Shown here: one piece after another, positions 9,783 through 18,735 of the stretch
How the letters are laid out: each line of letters begins with the position of its first letter
How positions within the stretch are numbered: the stretch's first letter is position 1
Made by a program: the position numbers and the translations under genes
Notes under the pieces: model-generated
The model's database searches: none
What the model was told of the DNA's origin: nothing
The model's input: only the letters and a program-made list of their open reading frames with translations
Assembly: GCA_016706545.1 (NCBI GenBank)
Contig: JADJJK010000026.1
Span: 62,001 to 126,000 of the forward strand
Reading direction: 5' to 3'
Length of the DNA stretch: 64,000 nucleotides
DNA from: Myxococcales bacterium
GTDB lineage: Bacteria > Myxococcota_A > Polyangia > Haliangiales > Haliangiaceae

Positions 9783-11282
9783 ATGGACCTGCAACAAATC
9801 GTTGGGCAACCGCTCGCCGCACGTGTGGATGTGCTGGCATTCAGCACGTTCGGAGATCCGGACAGGGACGCGATGTTCAAAGCCGTGGACCTCGCGCTTG
9901 GCGGATTGCTCAAGGAATGCGCCGCTGGCGAGGGATTTACCGGCAAACCGCTCCAGATGCTGTCCGTTCACACCGGCGGCAAGCTCCCTGCCAAGCGCAT
10001 TGTGGTGGTGGGCACTGGGGCAAAATCTGAGTTTGCAACTTCCAATCTGCGCGACGTCACCGCCACAGTGGCGAACTTCGCCAATCGCATCGGCGCCACC
10101 TCCGCCGGCTTCGTCATGCCGGCGGTCAAGGGGCCTGCGCTCCAGCTCGCGGCCGAGGGCGTGCTGCTCAGCGGCTACCGCTTCAACCGCTACCAGACCG
10201 GGGACGACGCGAAGAAGCCGGCGCCGCTGGCCTCCTTCGGGTTCTTCGCCGACGCCAAGGGGTCCAAGCCTGGCGCCGCGCAAGCCCGCGAGATGGGCGC
10301 CGCCTTCGAGCGCGCGCAGATCGTCTGTGCCGCCGTCAACCGCGCGCGTGACCTGGTCAACGAGCCGGCCGCGGAGATGACCCCTTCGGCCATGGCGCGC
10401 GAAGCAGAGGCGATCGCCAAGCGGCACAAGTCCCTCTCCGTCACGGTGCTCGGCCCCAAGAAGTGCGAAGAGCTGAAGATGGGCATGTTCCTGTCCGTCG
10501 CGCAGGGCTCGGAGCAGGAGCCGCGCTTCATCCATCTGGTGTACAAGCCAGCCAAGAAGCCGCGCAAGAAGGTGGCCCTGATCGGCAAGGGGATCACCTT
10601 TGATTCAGGTGGTTACTCGCTCAAGCCATCGAACGCCATGGAGGACATGAAGGTCGACATGGCGGGCGCCGCCGCGGTGATCACCGCGATGGACGCCATC
10701 GCCCAGCTTGGCTCCGATTGCGAGATCCACGCCATCGCCCCGTGCTGTGAGAACATGGTGTCCGGCCGTGCGTACCGGCTGGGCGATGTGCTGACCTCCA
10801 TGGACGGCACCACGGTGGAGATCAACAACACCGACGCAGAGGGCCGGCTGATCCTGGGCGACGCCATCACCTACGCCCGCACCAAGGTCGAGCCGGACGA
10901 GATGTTCGACTTCGCGACGCTCACCGGGGCCTGCCTGGTCGCGCTGGGCGCTTACACCGCCGGGGTGTTCTCGGATGACGACCAGCTCGCCAAGCGCTGG
11001 CTGCACGCGGCGGACGCCGGCGGTGAGGACATGTGGCGCCTGCCGCTCAACCCGCGGCTGCGCGAGTCCCTCAAGAGCTCGGTGGCGGACATGCGCAACA
11101 CCGGCGATCGCAATGGCGGGGCCATCACCGCCGCGCTGTTTCTCAAGACCTTCGCCAAAGACACGCCGTGGCTGCACGTCGATCTGGCGGGCCCGGCATC
11201 GCTGACCACCGCCAGACCTTCGCAGCCCAAGGGCGGCACCGGCTTTGGCGTGGCCACCATCGTCGAGTACCTGACGCGCTGA
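9783..11282 (+). CDS. pepA: Leucyl aminopeptidase (M17 family)
   Basis: PepA is a cytosolic, two-metal, hexameric enzyme that removes N-terminal residues from peptides; in some bacteria it also binds DNA. The family signature NTDAEGRLILGD is intact, as are GKGITFDSGGYSLKP and MKVDMAGAAAV, which hold the metal ligands and the catalytic lysine. The 499-residue length is normal. The N-terminal domain (residues 1-165) is the usual variable macro-like domain. It has its own promoter and an AAGGA site 13 bases before the ATG. Confidence 0.97.
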   Translation: MDLQQIVGQPLAARVDVLAFSTFGDPDRDAMFKAVDLALGGLLKECAAGEGFTGKPLQMLSVHTGGKLPAKRIVVVGTGAKSEFATSNLRDVTATVANFANRIGATSAGFVMPAVKGPALQLAAEGVLLSGYRFNRYQTGDDAKKPAPLASFGFFADAKGSKPGAAQAREMGAAFERAQIVCAAVNRARDLVNEPAAEMTPSAMAREAEAIAKRHKSLSVTVLGPKKCEELKMGMFLSVAQGSEQEPRFIHLVYKPAKKPRKKVALIGKGITFDSGGYSLKPSNAMEDMKVDMAGAAAVITAMDAIAQLGSDCEIHAIAPCCENMVSGRAYRLGDVLTSMDGTTVEINNTDAEGRLILGDAITYARTKVEPDEMFDFATLTGACLVALGAYTAGVFSDDDQLAKRWLHAADAGGEDMWRLPLNPRLRESLKSSVADMRNTGDRNGGAITAALFLKTFAKDTPWLHVDLAGPASLTTARPSQPKGGTGFGVATIVEYLTR

Positions 11283-11388
11283 GCGCAAGCGAGCCTCGCT
11301 TCCGAATTCATCTGGTCGCTCCTCGCGGCCCAGGATCACAAGCATTCGAAAGAGTTGCGATTTCTCCGCGGCGCCGGACATGTCGTAT

Positions 11389-11417
11389 TTGACAGGTCAG
11401 GCTACCGTTGGTAGCAT
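11389..11417 (+). promoter_or_regulatory. Sigma-70-like promoter for cdnL
   Basis: TTGACA at 11389-11394, a 17-base spacer and TAGCAT at 11412-11417. Transcription would start near 11424, downstream of the first possible ATG (11380), which supports a start codon further in for cdnL. Confidence 0.5.
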
Positions 11418-11448
11418 TCACCATTCATCGAAGACGCTTGAGGCCCGC

Positions 11449-11949
11449 TTGAAAGAGACCTTTGCCGTAGGCGAAAAAGCCGTATACCCCGTCCATGGAG
11501 TGGCGGAGGTGGTGGCATTGGAAGAGCGCGACATCGGAGGGAGACAGACCAACGTCTACATCCTGAAGATCATCGACAGCGGGCTCAAGATCATGGTGCC
11601 CACCACCAACGCCGGCGCGGTGGGGCTACGAGGTCTCATCTCCGCCAAGCAGGCCAAGGAAGTCTACGCCATCCTCAAGTCACGGGATGTGCCGCGGGAC
11701 ACCCAGACCTGGAATCGGCGATATCGCGAGTACATGGAGAAGATAAAGACTGGCTCCGTGTTTGAGATCGCCGAGGTGATGAGAGATCTCAGCGTGCTGC
11801 GCCAGACCAAAGAGCTGTCCTTTGGCGAGCGCAAGATGCTGGAGACCGCGCGCGGCCTCCTCATCAAGGAGCTGGCGATCGCCAAGGGGTTGCCAGAGCT
11901 CAAGATTGGCCAGGAGATCGAAGCCATCTTCGCTCCGGCAGCGGCCTGA
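11449..11949 (+). CDS. cdnL: CarD/CdnL-family RNA polymerase-binding regulator
   Basis: CdnL binds the RNA polymerase beta subunit and stabilises open complexes at housekeeping promoters. The product has the RID domain (FAVGEKAVYPVHGVAEVVAL through VGLRGLIS) and the C-terminal helical DNA-binding domain, including RRYREYMEKIKTGSVFEIAE and SFGERKMLETARGLLIKEL. It closely resembles the myxobacterial CdnL. I chose TTG 11449 because it gives the family length (166 residues), has GAGG five bases upstream, and follows the promoter at 11389-11417. ATG 11380 would add 23 residues and overlap that promoter. Confidence 0.9.
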   Translation: MKETFAVGEKAVYPVHGVAEVVALEERDIGGRQTNVYILKIIDSGLKIMVPTTNAGAVGLRGLISAKQAKEVYAILKSRDVPRDTQTWNRRYREYMEKIKTGSVFEIAEVMRDLSVLRQTKELSFGERKMLETARGLLIKELAIAKGLPELKIGQEIEAIFAPAAA

Positions 11950-12068
11950 CGCCCGCGCCGTTTGAAAACGCCAGCAAAGGCATTTCAGATCGCGCCAGTT
12001 CTTGAGAACCTCAGGTATCCGCTGAGCGAGCAGACTCTCCTGATACTCGGCGGATGGTGGAGGGCCTG

Positions 12069-12749
12069 ATGACCAAGCGCGTGACATTTCCAGCGATCCC
12101 CGAGAGCTTCGGCGTTGCAAGCGGTGCCCTGGCGATGCCAGGCGGTGAGGCGAAGGCCCCCGCGGTGGTCGTGCTACAGGAGTTCTGGGGCCTCAATGAA
12201 CACATCGAGTCCATCGCGGACCGGTGGGCCGCGGCGGGCTTTCTCGCGCTGGCGCCCGACCTCTATCGCGGGCAGGTGACCACCGACAGCAACCGCGCGA
12301 GCAAGTTGATGGACTCGCTCGATCGAGCTCGCGCGCTCTCCGACATCGCCGGCGCCGCGGCGTTCTTGCGCTCGCAGCCCCGCTGCAACGGCAAGGTGGG
12401 GGTCACCGGCTACTGCCTGGGCGGCGCCTTCGCGTTCGCGGCCGCCGCGACGCTCGAGGGCATCGACGCCGCGGTGCCCTTCTATGGCATCCCTCCAGGC
12501 GTGGACTGGAGCAAGGTCAGCGCGCCGATCCAGGCGCACTTCTCCAGGACCGATGGCTGGGCGCGCGCGGAGGTCGCCGAGCAGGTCCAGAGCGTGCTGC
12601 AGGCGCAAGGCTGCACCATGGAGCTGTTCATCTACGATGCGCCGCACGCCTTCTGCAACGACACCCGCCCCGACGTCTATTCGCCAGACGCGGCCAGCGC
12701 GGCGTGGCAACGGGCGGTGGCGTTCATGCAGCAGCACCTTGGCAGCTAG
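12069..12749 (+). CDS. Dienelactone hydrolase family protein
   Basis: This is an alpha/beta hydrolase of the dienelactone hydrolase family, whose best-known member opens lactones in chloroaromatic degradation. The nucleophile is the cysteine in GVTGYCLGGAFA, the histidine is in DAPHAFCND, and the acid is in the FSRTDGWA region. There is no signal peptide, so it is cytoplasmic. ATG 12069 was taken over ATG 12054 because GGAGGG sits four bases before it. Its TAG stop is also the first bases of the inverted-repeat element that follows. The substrate is unknown. Confidence 0.92.
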   Translation: MTKRVTFPAIPESFGVASGALAMPGGEAKAPAVVVLQEFWGLNEHIESIADRWAAAGFLALAPDLYRGQVTTDSNRASKLMDSLDRARALSDIAGAAAFLRSQPRCNGKVGVTGYCLGGAFAFAAAATLEGIDAAVPFYGIPPGVDWSKVSAPIQAHFSRTDGWARAEVAEQVQSVLQAQGCTMELFIYDAPHAFCNDTRPDVYSPDAASAAWQRAVAFMQQHLGS

Positions 12750-12912
12750 TGCTCCGACCAGGTGATAGTGATCCCCACCAGCGAGTGGAGGCGCGCCGAG
12801 CCCAAGGCGCGGCGACGAAGCGTTCCTGGGCGGACCGCGAGGAGCCGCAACGCAGGGATCGGCGATGCATCCGCTCGGCTGGTGCGGTCAGAATCACCGG
12901 GTCGGAGCACTA
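12747..12912. repeat. 166-bp element with 43-bp terminal inverted repeats
   Basis: The left arm (12747-12789, begins TAGTGCTCCGACC) and right arm (12870-12912) are inverted copies with about 80 percent identity, allowing one compensating gap. The core holds no gene. The right end joins an 18-bp perfect palindrome CGGAGCACTAGTGCTCCG (12903-12920). A 20-base stretch of the right arm recurs at 8983-9002, and the left-arm start recurs at 48597-48626. The structure fits a MITE or REP-like dispersed repeat. No target-site duplication is obvious. Confidence 0.75.
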
Positions 12913-14421
12913 GTGCTCCGGAATGAGTCTGCCCGCTCGGGCGGTGAGGATGGAGGCCCGCTCACGGAGGATGGATCGCCCCTCGACGAGGGCCCCACGG
13001 GCGAGGGGCTCGAGCGCATCAAGCGATTGGCCGGCTTGCCGCTGGGCCCGGCGCTCGCGCTGCTGGTGGGCTACCTGGCGCGCGAGGGGCCCGCGCCCGC
13101 CCTGCCCGCCCTGATGACGCTGGCCATCACCTGGTGGCTGACCGAGGCGTTGCCCGCCGCGGTGGTGGCGCTGCTCATCGCGGTGGGTGCCGTGGTGCTG
13201 GGCCTGGCCAGCCCGCAGGTGGCGTTCGCCGCCTTCGGCAAGCCGCAGCTCTTCCTGTTCGTGGGCTCCTTCTTCGTCGCCGAGGCGGTGCGCTTGCACG
13301 GGCTCGGCGAGCGCATCGCCTCGGCCATGACCCGCCTGGCCTCCGGGCAGCTATCGTTGCTGCTGGCCATCGGCAGCGCGGCGTTCGTGCTGTCGATGGT
13401 GATGTCCAACGCCTCGGCCACTGCGATCCTCTTACCCATCGCGCTGGCAGCAGCGCGCGGAACCTCCCGGCAGTATCAGGCCGCCATGGTGCTGATGGTG
13501 GCGTGGGCCGCCTCGATCGGCGGCCTGGGCACGCCCGTGGGCACCCCGCCCAACCTGTTGGGCCTGGCCGCGCTGCGGCACCACGGCGTACGGCTGAGCT
13601 TCGTCGACTGGATGACGGTGGGCGTGCCCATCGGCGCGGTGATGATGGTGGGGCTTGCCGCCGTGCTTAGCTGGCGCCACGGCGTTCGCCGAGGCCAGCC
13701 GCTCGCCCCCGGCGACCTGGGGCGCACGCCCCGACCGTGGACGCGCGGCGAGTACTCCGTGGTCATGGCCATCGGCGCGGCGCTCCTGGGGTGGACCTTC
13801 CCGAGCCTGGCCCACGCGCTCGCCGAGGGCGCGGCCTGGGTGCGGTGGACCGAGACCCACCTGACCGAGGAGGTGGTCGCGCTGGTCGCCGGGTGCTTGC
13901 TGTTCGTGCTGCCTGCCGGTGACAAACTCGCGCGCCGCCCGGCGCTGACCTGGTCGGAGGCCACGCAGATCGAGTGGGGCGTCATCTTGCTCTTTGGCGG
14001 CGGGATCTTGCTGGGCGACCTGGCCAAGACCACCGGGCTCTCCAATGCCTGGGGCAAGACGCTGGTGGAGCTGACCTCCGCGGACTCCACGTGGACCATC
14101 ATGGCGCTCTGCACCGGCGTGGCGATCGTGCTGTCCGAGCTGACCAGCAACACCGCCACCGCCACGTTGATGGCGCCGCTGGCGGTGGAACTGGCGGTAG
14201 CCGCGGGTGCCGCGCCGATCCCCTGCGTGCTGGGCGCCACCTTGGGCTCCTCGTTCGGCTTCATGATGCCCATCTCCACCGCGCCCAACGCGCTGGCCTA
14301 CGCCACCGGCAAGGTGCGCATCGCCGACATGATCCGCGGCGGCATCGTGTTCGACGTGATCGGCTTCGTGCTCATCCTCGCAGGGCTCCGCCTGCTGTGC
14401 CCGCTCCTGGGCTGGTGGTGA
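12865..14421 (+). CDS. SLC13/DASS family anion:sodium symporter
   Basis: These inner-membrane carriers import dicarboxylates, citrate or sulfate with sodium. The product has about 11-12 hydrophobic segments and the two pseudo-symmetric SNT-type motifs: MSNASATAILLPIAL in the first half and LTSNTATATLMAPLA in the second. It also has GTPVGTPPNLL and STAPNALAYATG. The true start is uncertain: ATG 12865 lies within the right arm of the inverted-repeat element, and GTG 12913 lies just after it. The first 50 residues are hydrophilic and not conserved. The element may therefore have supplied or displaced the start region. Confidence 0.9.
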   Translation: MHPLGWCGQNHRVGALVLRNESARSGGEDGGPLTEDGSPLDEGPTGEGLERIKRLAGLPLGPALALLVGYLAREGPAPALPALMTLAITWWLTEALPAAVVALLIAVGAVVLGLASPQVAFAAFGKPQLFLFVGSFFVAEAVRLHGLGERIASAMTRLASGQLSLLLAIGSAAFVLSMVMSNASATAILLPIALAAARGTSRQYQAAMVLMVAWAASIGGLGTPVGTPPNLLGLAALRHHGVRLSFVDWMTVGVPIGAVMMVGLAAVLSWRHGVRRGQPLAPGDLGRTPRPWTRGEYSVVMAIGAALLGWTFPSLAHALAEGAAWVRWTETHLTEEVVALVAGCLLFVLPAGDKLARRPALTWSEATQIEWGVILLFGGGILLGDLAKTTGLSNAWGKTLVELTSADSTWTIMALCTGVAIVLSELTSNTATATLMAPLAVELAVAAGAAPIPCVLGATLGSSFGFMMPISTAPNALAYATGKVRIADMIRGGIVFDVIGFVLILAGLRLLCPLLGWW

Positions 14422-14449
14422 GGGACCCGAGCGGGGCCTGACACCCTCC

Positions 14450-17400
14450 CTACGATGCTAGCCCGCTGCTCAGCGGCGCGGACAGCGCGCCGCCGCCGCC
14501 GCCGCGACCTTCGTCCTTGAGCAAGAGCAGCGACAGGACGGGCGTCACCAGGCGCGACAAGATCGTGGAGCTCACCAGGCCGCCGATGATCACCAGCGCC
14601 AGCGGCGAGTACAGCGCGCTGCGCTCCAGCACCAGCGGCAACATGCCGCCGATGGCGGTCATCGAGGTCAGGAGGATCGGGAAGAAGCGGATCTCGCCAG
14701 CGCGGGCGATCGCGTCGGCCAGCGGCACGCCCTCGGCGCGGAGCTGGCTCGTGAAGTCCACCAGCAGCAGCGAGTTCTTCACCTCGATGCCGATCAGCGC
14801 CACGAAGCCGATCGACGCGGTGAACGACAGGGTCTCGCCGGACAGGAACAGGGCCAGGAGCCCGCCCATGGCGCCAAGCGGGATCACCGCCGCGACGATG
14901 AAGGTGGCGCGGAAGCTGCGGAACTCGAGCACCAGGATGGCCAGCACGCCGAAGATGGCGATGATGACCGCGGGGCCCAGACCGGAGAAGCTCTCCTTCT
15001 GGCTCTCGACCAGGCCCCCGGCGGACCAGCGGTACTGCGGCGGTAACGGCAAGCCGGCCATCATGCGCAGCGCCGCCTGGCTCACCTCCTGGGCGTTGGC
15101 ACCTTCTTGAACCTCGGCGGTCACCGAGACATAGCGCTCGCGGTCATAGTGCGAGATGAGCCGCGGCGCGGGCTGGAGCTGCAGCTCGGCGAGCTGCGCA
15201 AGCGGCACCGAGCCTCCAAGCCCCGAGACCTCCAGCTTGGCCAGGTTCCCAAGATCGGGGCGGTCCGAGTTCTCTCGCTCGGCGTGCCACGGCAGGCCAA
15301 CCAGGATGTCGGTGCTGCGACCGCCCGGCATCTTGAGCGTTCCGACATCCAGCCCGCTGATGGCCATGCGCACCGAGCGGTCCACGTCCACCGCGGTGAT
15401 GCCAATCAGCGCCGCCTTGGGCTCATCCAGCACCACTTGCAGATCGGTGCGCGACACCGCCAGCGGATTGCGCACATCGCGAGTGCCCGGCAGCCGGGCG
15501 AGCTGCGCCGCGACCTCCGCGGCGAGCTGGCGCAGGCGCGCCAGATCCGGCCCGGTGACCCGGAGCTCGATGGGCGCGACCACCGGCGGTCCGTTCTCGA
15601 ACTCGCGGATGATGATCTCGGCGCCAGGGATCTTGGCGACGCGCGCGCGCAGCCGCTCGAGGAGCGCGGTGGTGCGGGCGGCCTGGTAGCCGTGGAGCTG
15701 CACCAGCACGTCCGCCACGCTCGCCGACTGGTTGCGCGGCCACACGTTGTAGTAGACCGGGGGATAGCCCCGACCCACGGAGCTGGTGACCCGCGCGATG
15801 TCGGGCTCTCGGCGCAGATCGTCCTCGATGGTGCGGACCACCGCGTCCGTGGTGTCCAGGCTGGAGCCGTCTGGCGTCTGCACGTGGATCAGAAACTGCG
15901 GGATGCCCGCCTTGGGGAACACCGAGAAGCCGATGCGCGGCACCAGCGCGAAGCTGCCGGCCACCAGCAGCGCGGCGACGAACAGCGTGAGCCTGGGGCG
16001 GTGCATCACCACGTTCAGCACGGGGCGGTAGGCGCCCTCGATGAGACGAGACATGGCGCGGAAGGCGAGATTTCCGTGCTCGCTCTCACCGCGCAAGAAG
16101 CGGCTGGCCAGAAACGGGATCAACGTGAACGACACCAGGAGCGACGCCAGGATGGTCACCACCACCGCCACCGGCAAGCTGCGGATGAAGGTGCCCGCGT
16201 TGCCAGGCAGAAACAGCAGCGGCACGAACGCGAACACCAACGTGGCGGTGCAGCCGAGCACCGCCACGCCGATCTGGTTGGTGGCCGCCACCGCGGCCTC
16301 GAGCGGCGACTTGCCCATGCGCATCCACCGCGCGATGTTCTCCGCCACCACGATCGAGTCATCCACCAGCAGGCCCAGCGCGATGACAAAGCCGACGATG
16401 CTGAGCTGGTTGAGGGAGTAGCCGAGCCACGACAGCGTCGCCACGCCGATGGCCAGCGACATGGGGATCGAGATCATGACCAGCAGGGACGCACGCAGCC
16501 CCAGCGGCACCAGGGTCACCAGCACCAGCGCGATGGCGATCAAGAAGTCGCGCTGCAGCCCGCCTAGCCGGTGCTCCACGTTCTCGGACTGATCGAACAC
16601 TGGATCGAGCTTCATCCCGGCAGGCAGCGTGGTGGAGAGCTCGGCGATCACCGCCATCACCTGTTCGCGCACGGTGAAGATGTTGTAGCCCTGCCGCATC
16701 ATCACGGTGATGAGCGCGGTCTCTTGCCCCTGATGACGGATACGGTGCGTCTGCGGCTCATCGGCCATGCGCACCTCTGCGACGTCGGACAGCCGCACGA
16801 GGCTTCCCTCGCGGCCCCCCACCACGGTGCTCGAGAGGTCTTGCAGGGACGTGTAGGCGCCGCTGGTCTGCACGTTGAAGCGGCGCGCGCCCAGATCCAC
16901 GTCGCCGCCCGGGATGCTGGCGTTGCCGCCTTGCAGGGCGCCGATGACCTGGCTCGGTGGCAAGCCGAGCCGGCCCAGCCGGCCGATGTCGAGATCCACC
17001 CGCGCCTGCTGCTTGGGATAGCCCCAGTCCTTGACGTCCTTCACGCCGGGGACGCCCTTGAGGCGACGGACGATGTGCTCGACCTCGGTCTCGACCGCGG
17101 CCCAGGACGTGTCGCCGCGCGTGAGCGCCACCTGCAAGATGCTGACGTTGGTGGTCTCGAAGTGGATCACCTCGACCGAGGTGAGCCCCGCCGGGAGGCC
17201 ATCGCGCGCAGCGTCGACCTGCCGACGCAGACCATCTTCCTTGTCAGAGACGTCCACGCCGGCCTCGAACTCGACGTCGAGGAACGCGATGTCAGAGCCG
17301 ACGCTCGCGGTCATGCGCTTGATCTCCGACAGCTCGGAGATCTCCTTCTCCAGCTCATCCACGACCTCGCGCTCGATCTGATCCGGACTGGCGCCCGGGT

Positions 17401-17551
17401 ACACGGCGACCACCGCGAAGTTGGGAGTGGGGAAGTACGGGTCCTCCGAGCGCGGCATGGTGAGAAACGCGCTCACCCCGAGCACCGCCAGACACAGGAA
17501 CGCGATCAGCGTGAACTGAGGGTTGCGGACCGAGAACGCCGCCACCCTCAC
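14450..17551 (-). CDS. RND efflux pump, inner-membrane permease
   Basis: This is the proton-driven transporter of a tripartite drug/solute pump (hydrophobe-amphiphile efflux type). It has 1033 residues with the standard layout of two repeats of six membrane helices and large periplasmic loops. Helix 4 carries the proton-relay pair in GLLVDDSIVVAENIARW, helix 1 begins VRNPQFTLIAFL, and the C-terminal half has GIEVKNSLLLVDF. It starts with GTG overlapping the stop of the adaptor gene (GTGA). The C-terminus has a GGGGG stretch encoded by a GCC-type repeat. No substrate is evident; heavy-metal-type residues were not seen. Confidence 0.96.
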   Translation of the reverse strand: MRVAAFSVRNPQFTLIAFLCLAVLGVSAFLTMPRSEDPYFPTPNFAVVAVYPGASPDQIEREVVDELEKEISELSEIKRMTASVGSDIAFLDVEFEAGVDVSDKEDGLRRQVDAARDGLPAGLTSVEVIHFETTNVSILQVALTRGDTSWAAVETEVEHIVRRLKGVPGVKDVKDWGYPKQQARVDLDIGRLGRLGLPPSQVIGALQGGNASIPGGDVDLGARRFNVQTSGAYTSLQDLSSTVVGGREGSLVRLSDVAEVRMADEPQTHRIRHQGQETALITVMMRQGYNIFTVREQVMAVIAELSTTLPAGMKLDPVFDQSENVEHRLGGLQRDFLIAIALVLVTLVPLGLRASLLVMISIPMSLAIGVATLSWLGYSLNQLSIVGFVIALGLLVDDSIVVAENIARWMRMGKSPLEAAVAATNQIGVAVLGCTATLVFAFVPLLFLPGNAGTFIRSLPVAVVVTILASLLVSFTLIPFLASRFLRGESEHGNLAFRAMSRLIEGAYRPVLNVVMHRPRLTLFVAALLVAGSFALVPRIGFSVFPKAGIPQFLIHVQTPDGSSLDTTDAVVRTIEDDLRREPDIARVTSSVGRGYPPVYYNVWPRNQSASVADVLVQLHGYQAARTTALLERLRARVAKIPGAEIIIREFENGPPVVAPIELRVTGPDLARLRQLAAEVAAQLARLPGTRDVRNPLAVSRTDLQVVLDEPKAALIGITAVDVDRSVRMAISGLDVGTLKMPGGRSTDILVGLPWHAERENSDRPDLGNLAKLEVSGLGGSVPLAQLAELQLQPAPRLISHYDRERYVSVTAEVQEGANAQEVSQAALRMMAGLPLPPQYRWSAGGLVESQKESFSGLGPAVIIAIFGVLAILVLEFRSFRATFIVAAVIPLGAMGGLLALFLSGETLSFTASIGFVALIGIEVKNSLLLVDFTSQLRAEGVPLADAIARAGEIRFFPILLTSMTAIGGMLPLVLERSALYSPLALVIIGGLVSSTILSRLVTPVLSLLLLKDEGRGGGGGALSAPLSSGLAS

Positions 17552-18735
17552 GGCGCACCACCTGCCCGCGCCGCGCCAGCGGCCGGCACGGTGATGGCCG
17601 GCAGCGACGACGCGGCCTCGCCGGGGGAGGTCACCAGTTCGATGCGGCTCTTGGCGTTGAGATACGCCGAGCCCTCGGTGACCACCTGCTCGACGCCCTC
17701 GAGCCCCTCCGAGATCGCCGCGAGGTCATCGATGAAGAACGCGACCTTCACGCGGTGCGAGACCACGCCGCCGCCGGCGTCTGGCGCCCACACCGTGGCG
17801 GCGCGGCCTTCGCCATCGCGCAGCGCCGACGATGGCACCAGCGCCACGATCTTCGTGGTGGCCGGCGAGATCTGCACGCGGCCGATCATGCCGGAGCGCA
17901 AGGTCATCGGTGGCGGCTGCCGGGTCTCCGGCGCGCGCGGCGCCGCGGCCGCCTTGGTCTCGCTGACCGAGATCTCGATCTCGTACGTGCCAAGCAGGGT
18001 GGCCGCGGAGGCGATCTCCGTGATGCGGCCCGGCAGCGCCACGCCAGGCCAGGCCGACAGCTCGACCTCGGCCGGGGTGTCCTCGACGATGCGCACCACG
18101 TCGCGGTCCGCCAGGGCCACTCGCATCACCCAGCCCGCGCTCGCTCCAGAGAGCACCAGCACGGGCTGGCCTGGGGCCACCAGCTCGTTGGGCTCTGCCA
18201 GGCGGCGCAGCACGCGACCATCTGCTGGCGCGCGGATCACGGCGTTGTCCTGGTTGAAGCGCGCGGCGCGGAGCTGCGAGCGCGCGATCGCGGTCGCGGT
18301 GGTGGCGTCGTCGAGCTGCTCGCGGGTGGCGGCGTTGCCCTCGAACAACGTCTGTGCCCGGGCCAGGTCTCGCTCGGCCTTGTCCACCGCCTGCCCCGCC
18401 TGCTCCACCGCCACCTCGACCTCGGTCGCGCGCAAGGTGGCCAAGGCCTGGCCACGCTTGACCTCGTCGCCCTCGTCCACGGTGATCCTCGAGACGATGC
18501 CGCCGAGCTTGAACGACGCCTTCATCTCCGCCTTGGACGAGAGCACCCCGGTGCCGACGATGGGCTGCGCCCGCGCCTCACGCACCACCTTGGCGGTCCG
18601 CACGGCGATCGGCGCCGGGGTCGTGATGGTGGAGACGGACTTGTCGGGCGCGCAAGCACCAAGCGACAGCGACGACAGCGACGACAGCGACAGCAGCGAC
18701 AGCAGCGGCAGCAGCGGCAGGGACGAGCGGTTCAT
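17548..18735 (-). CDS. RND efflux periplasmic adaptor (HlyD/MFP family lipoprotein)
   Basis: The adaptor bridges the permease and the outer-membrane channel. The product has a lipobox (LSLGAC), a beta-barrel/lipoyl/hairpin core (LGGIVSRITVDEGDEVKRGQ, a coiled-coil hairpin around residues 95-165, then RAPADGRVLRRL) and a membrane-proximal domain. It overlaps both neighbours by four bases (ATGA upstream, GTGA downstream), so the three genes are translationally coupled. The hydrophobic core of the signal peptide is made of Leu/Ser repeats (LLSLLSLSSLSSLSLG) encoded by a 6-9 bp AGCGACAGC microsatellite at about 18658-18720. Confidence 0.95.
   Translation of the reverse strand: MNRSSLPLLPLLSLLSLSSLSSLSLGACAPDKSVSTITTPAPIAVRTAKVVREARAQPIVGTGVLSSKAEMKASFKLGGIVSRITVDEGDEVKRGQALATLRATEVEVAVEQAGQAVDKAERDLARAQTLFEGNAATREQLDDATTATAIARSQLRAARFNQDNAVIRAPADGRVLRRLAEPNELVAPGQPVLVLSGASAGWVMRVALADRDVVRIVEDTPAEVELSAWPGVALPGRITEIASAATLLGTYEIEISVSETKAAAAPRAPETRQPPPMTLRSGMIGRVQISPATTKIVALVPSSALRDGEGRAATVWAPDAGGGVVSHRVKVAFFIDDLAAISEGLEGVEQVVTEGSAYLNAKSRIELVTSPGEAASSLPAITVPAAGAARAGGAP

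Noticed and set aside
12747..12912. Rho-independent terminator of the dienelactone hydrolase gene
   Set aside because: The arms are 43 bases and separated by 80 bases, with no T-run; a dispersed repeat explains them better.
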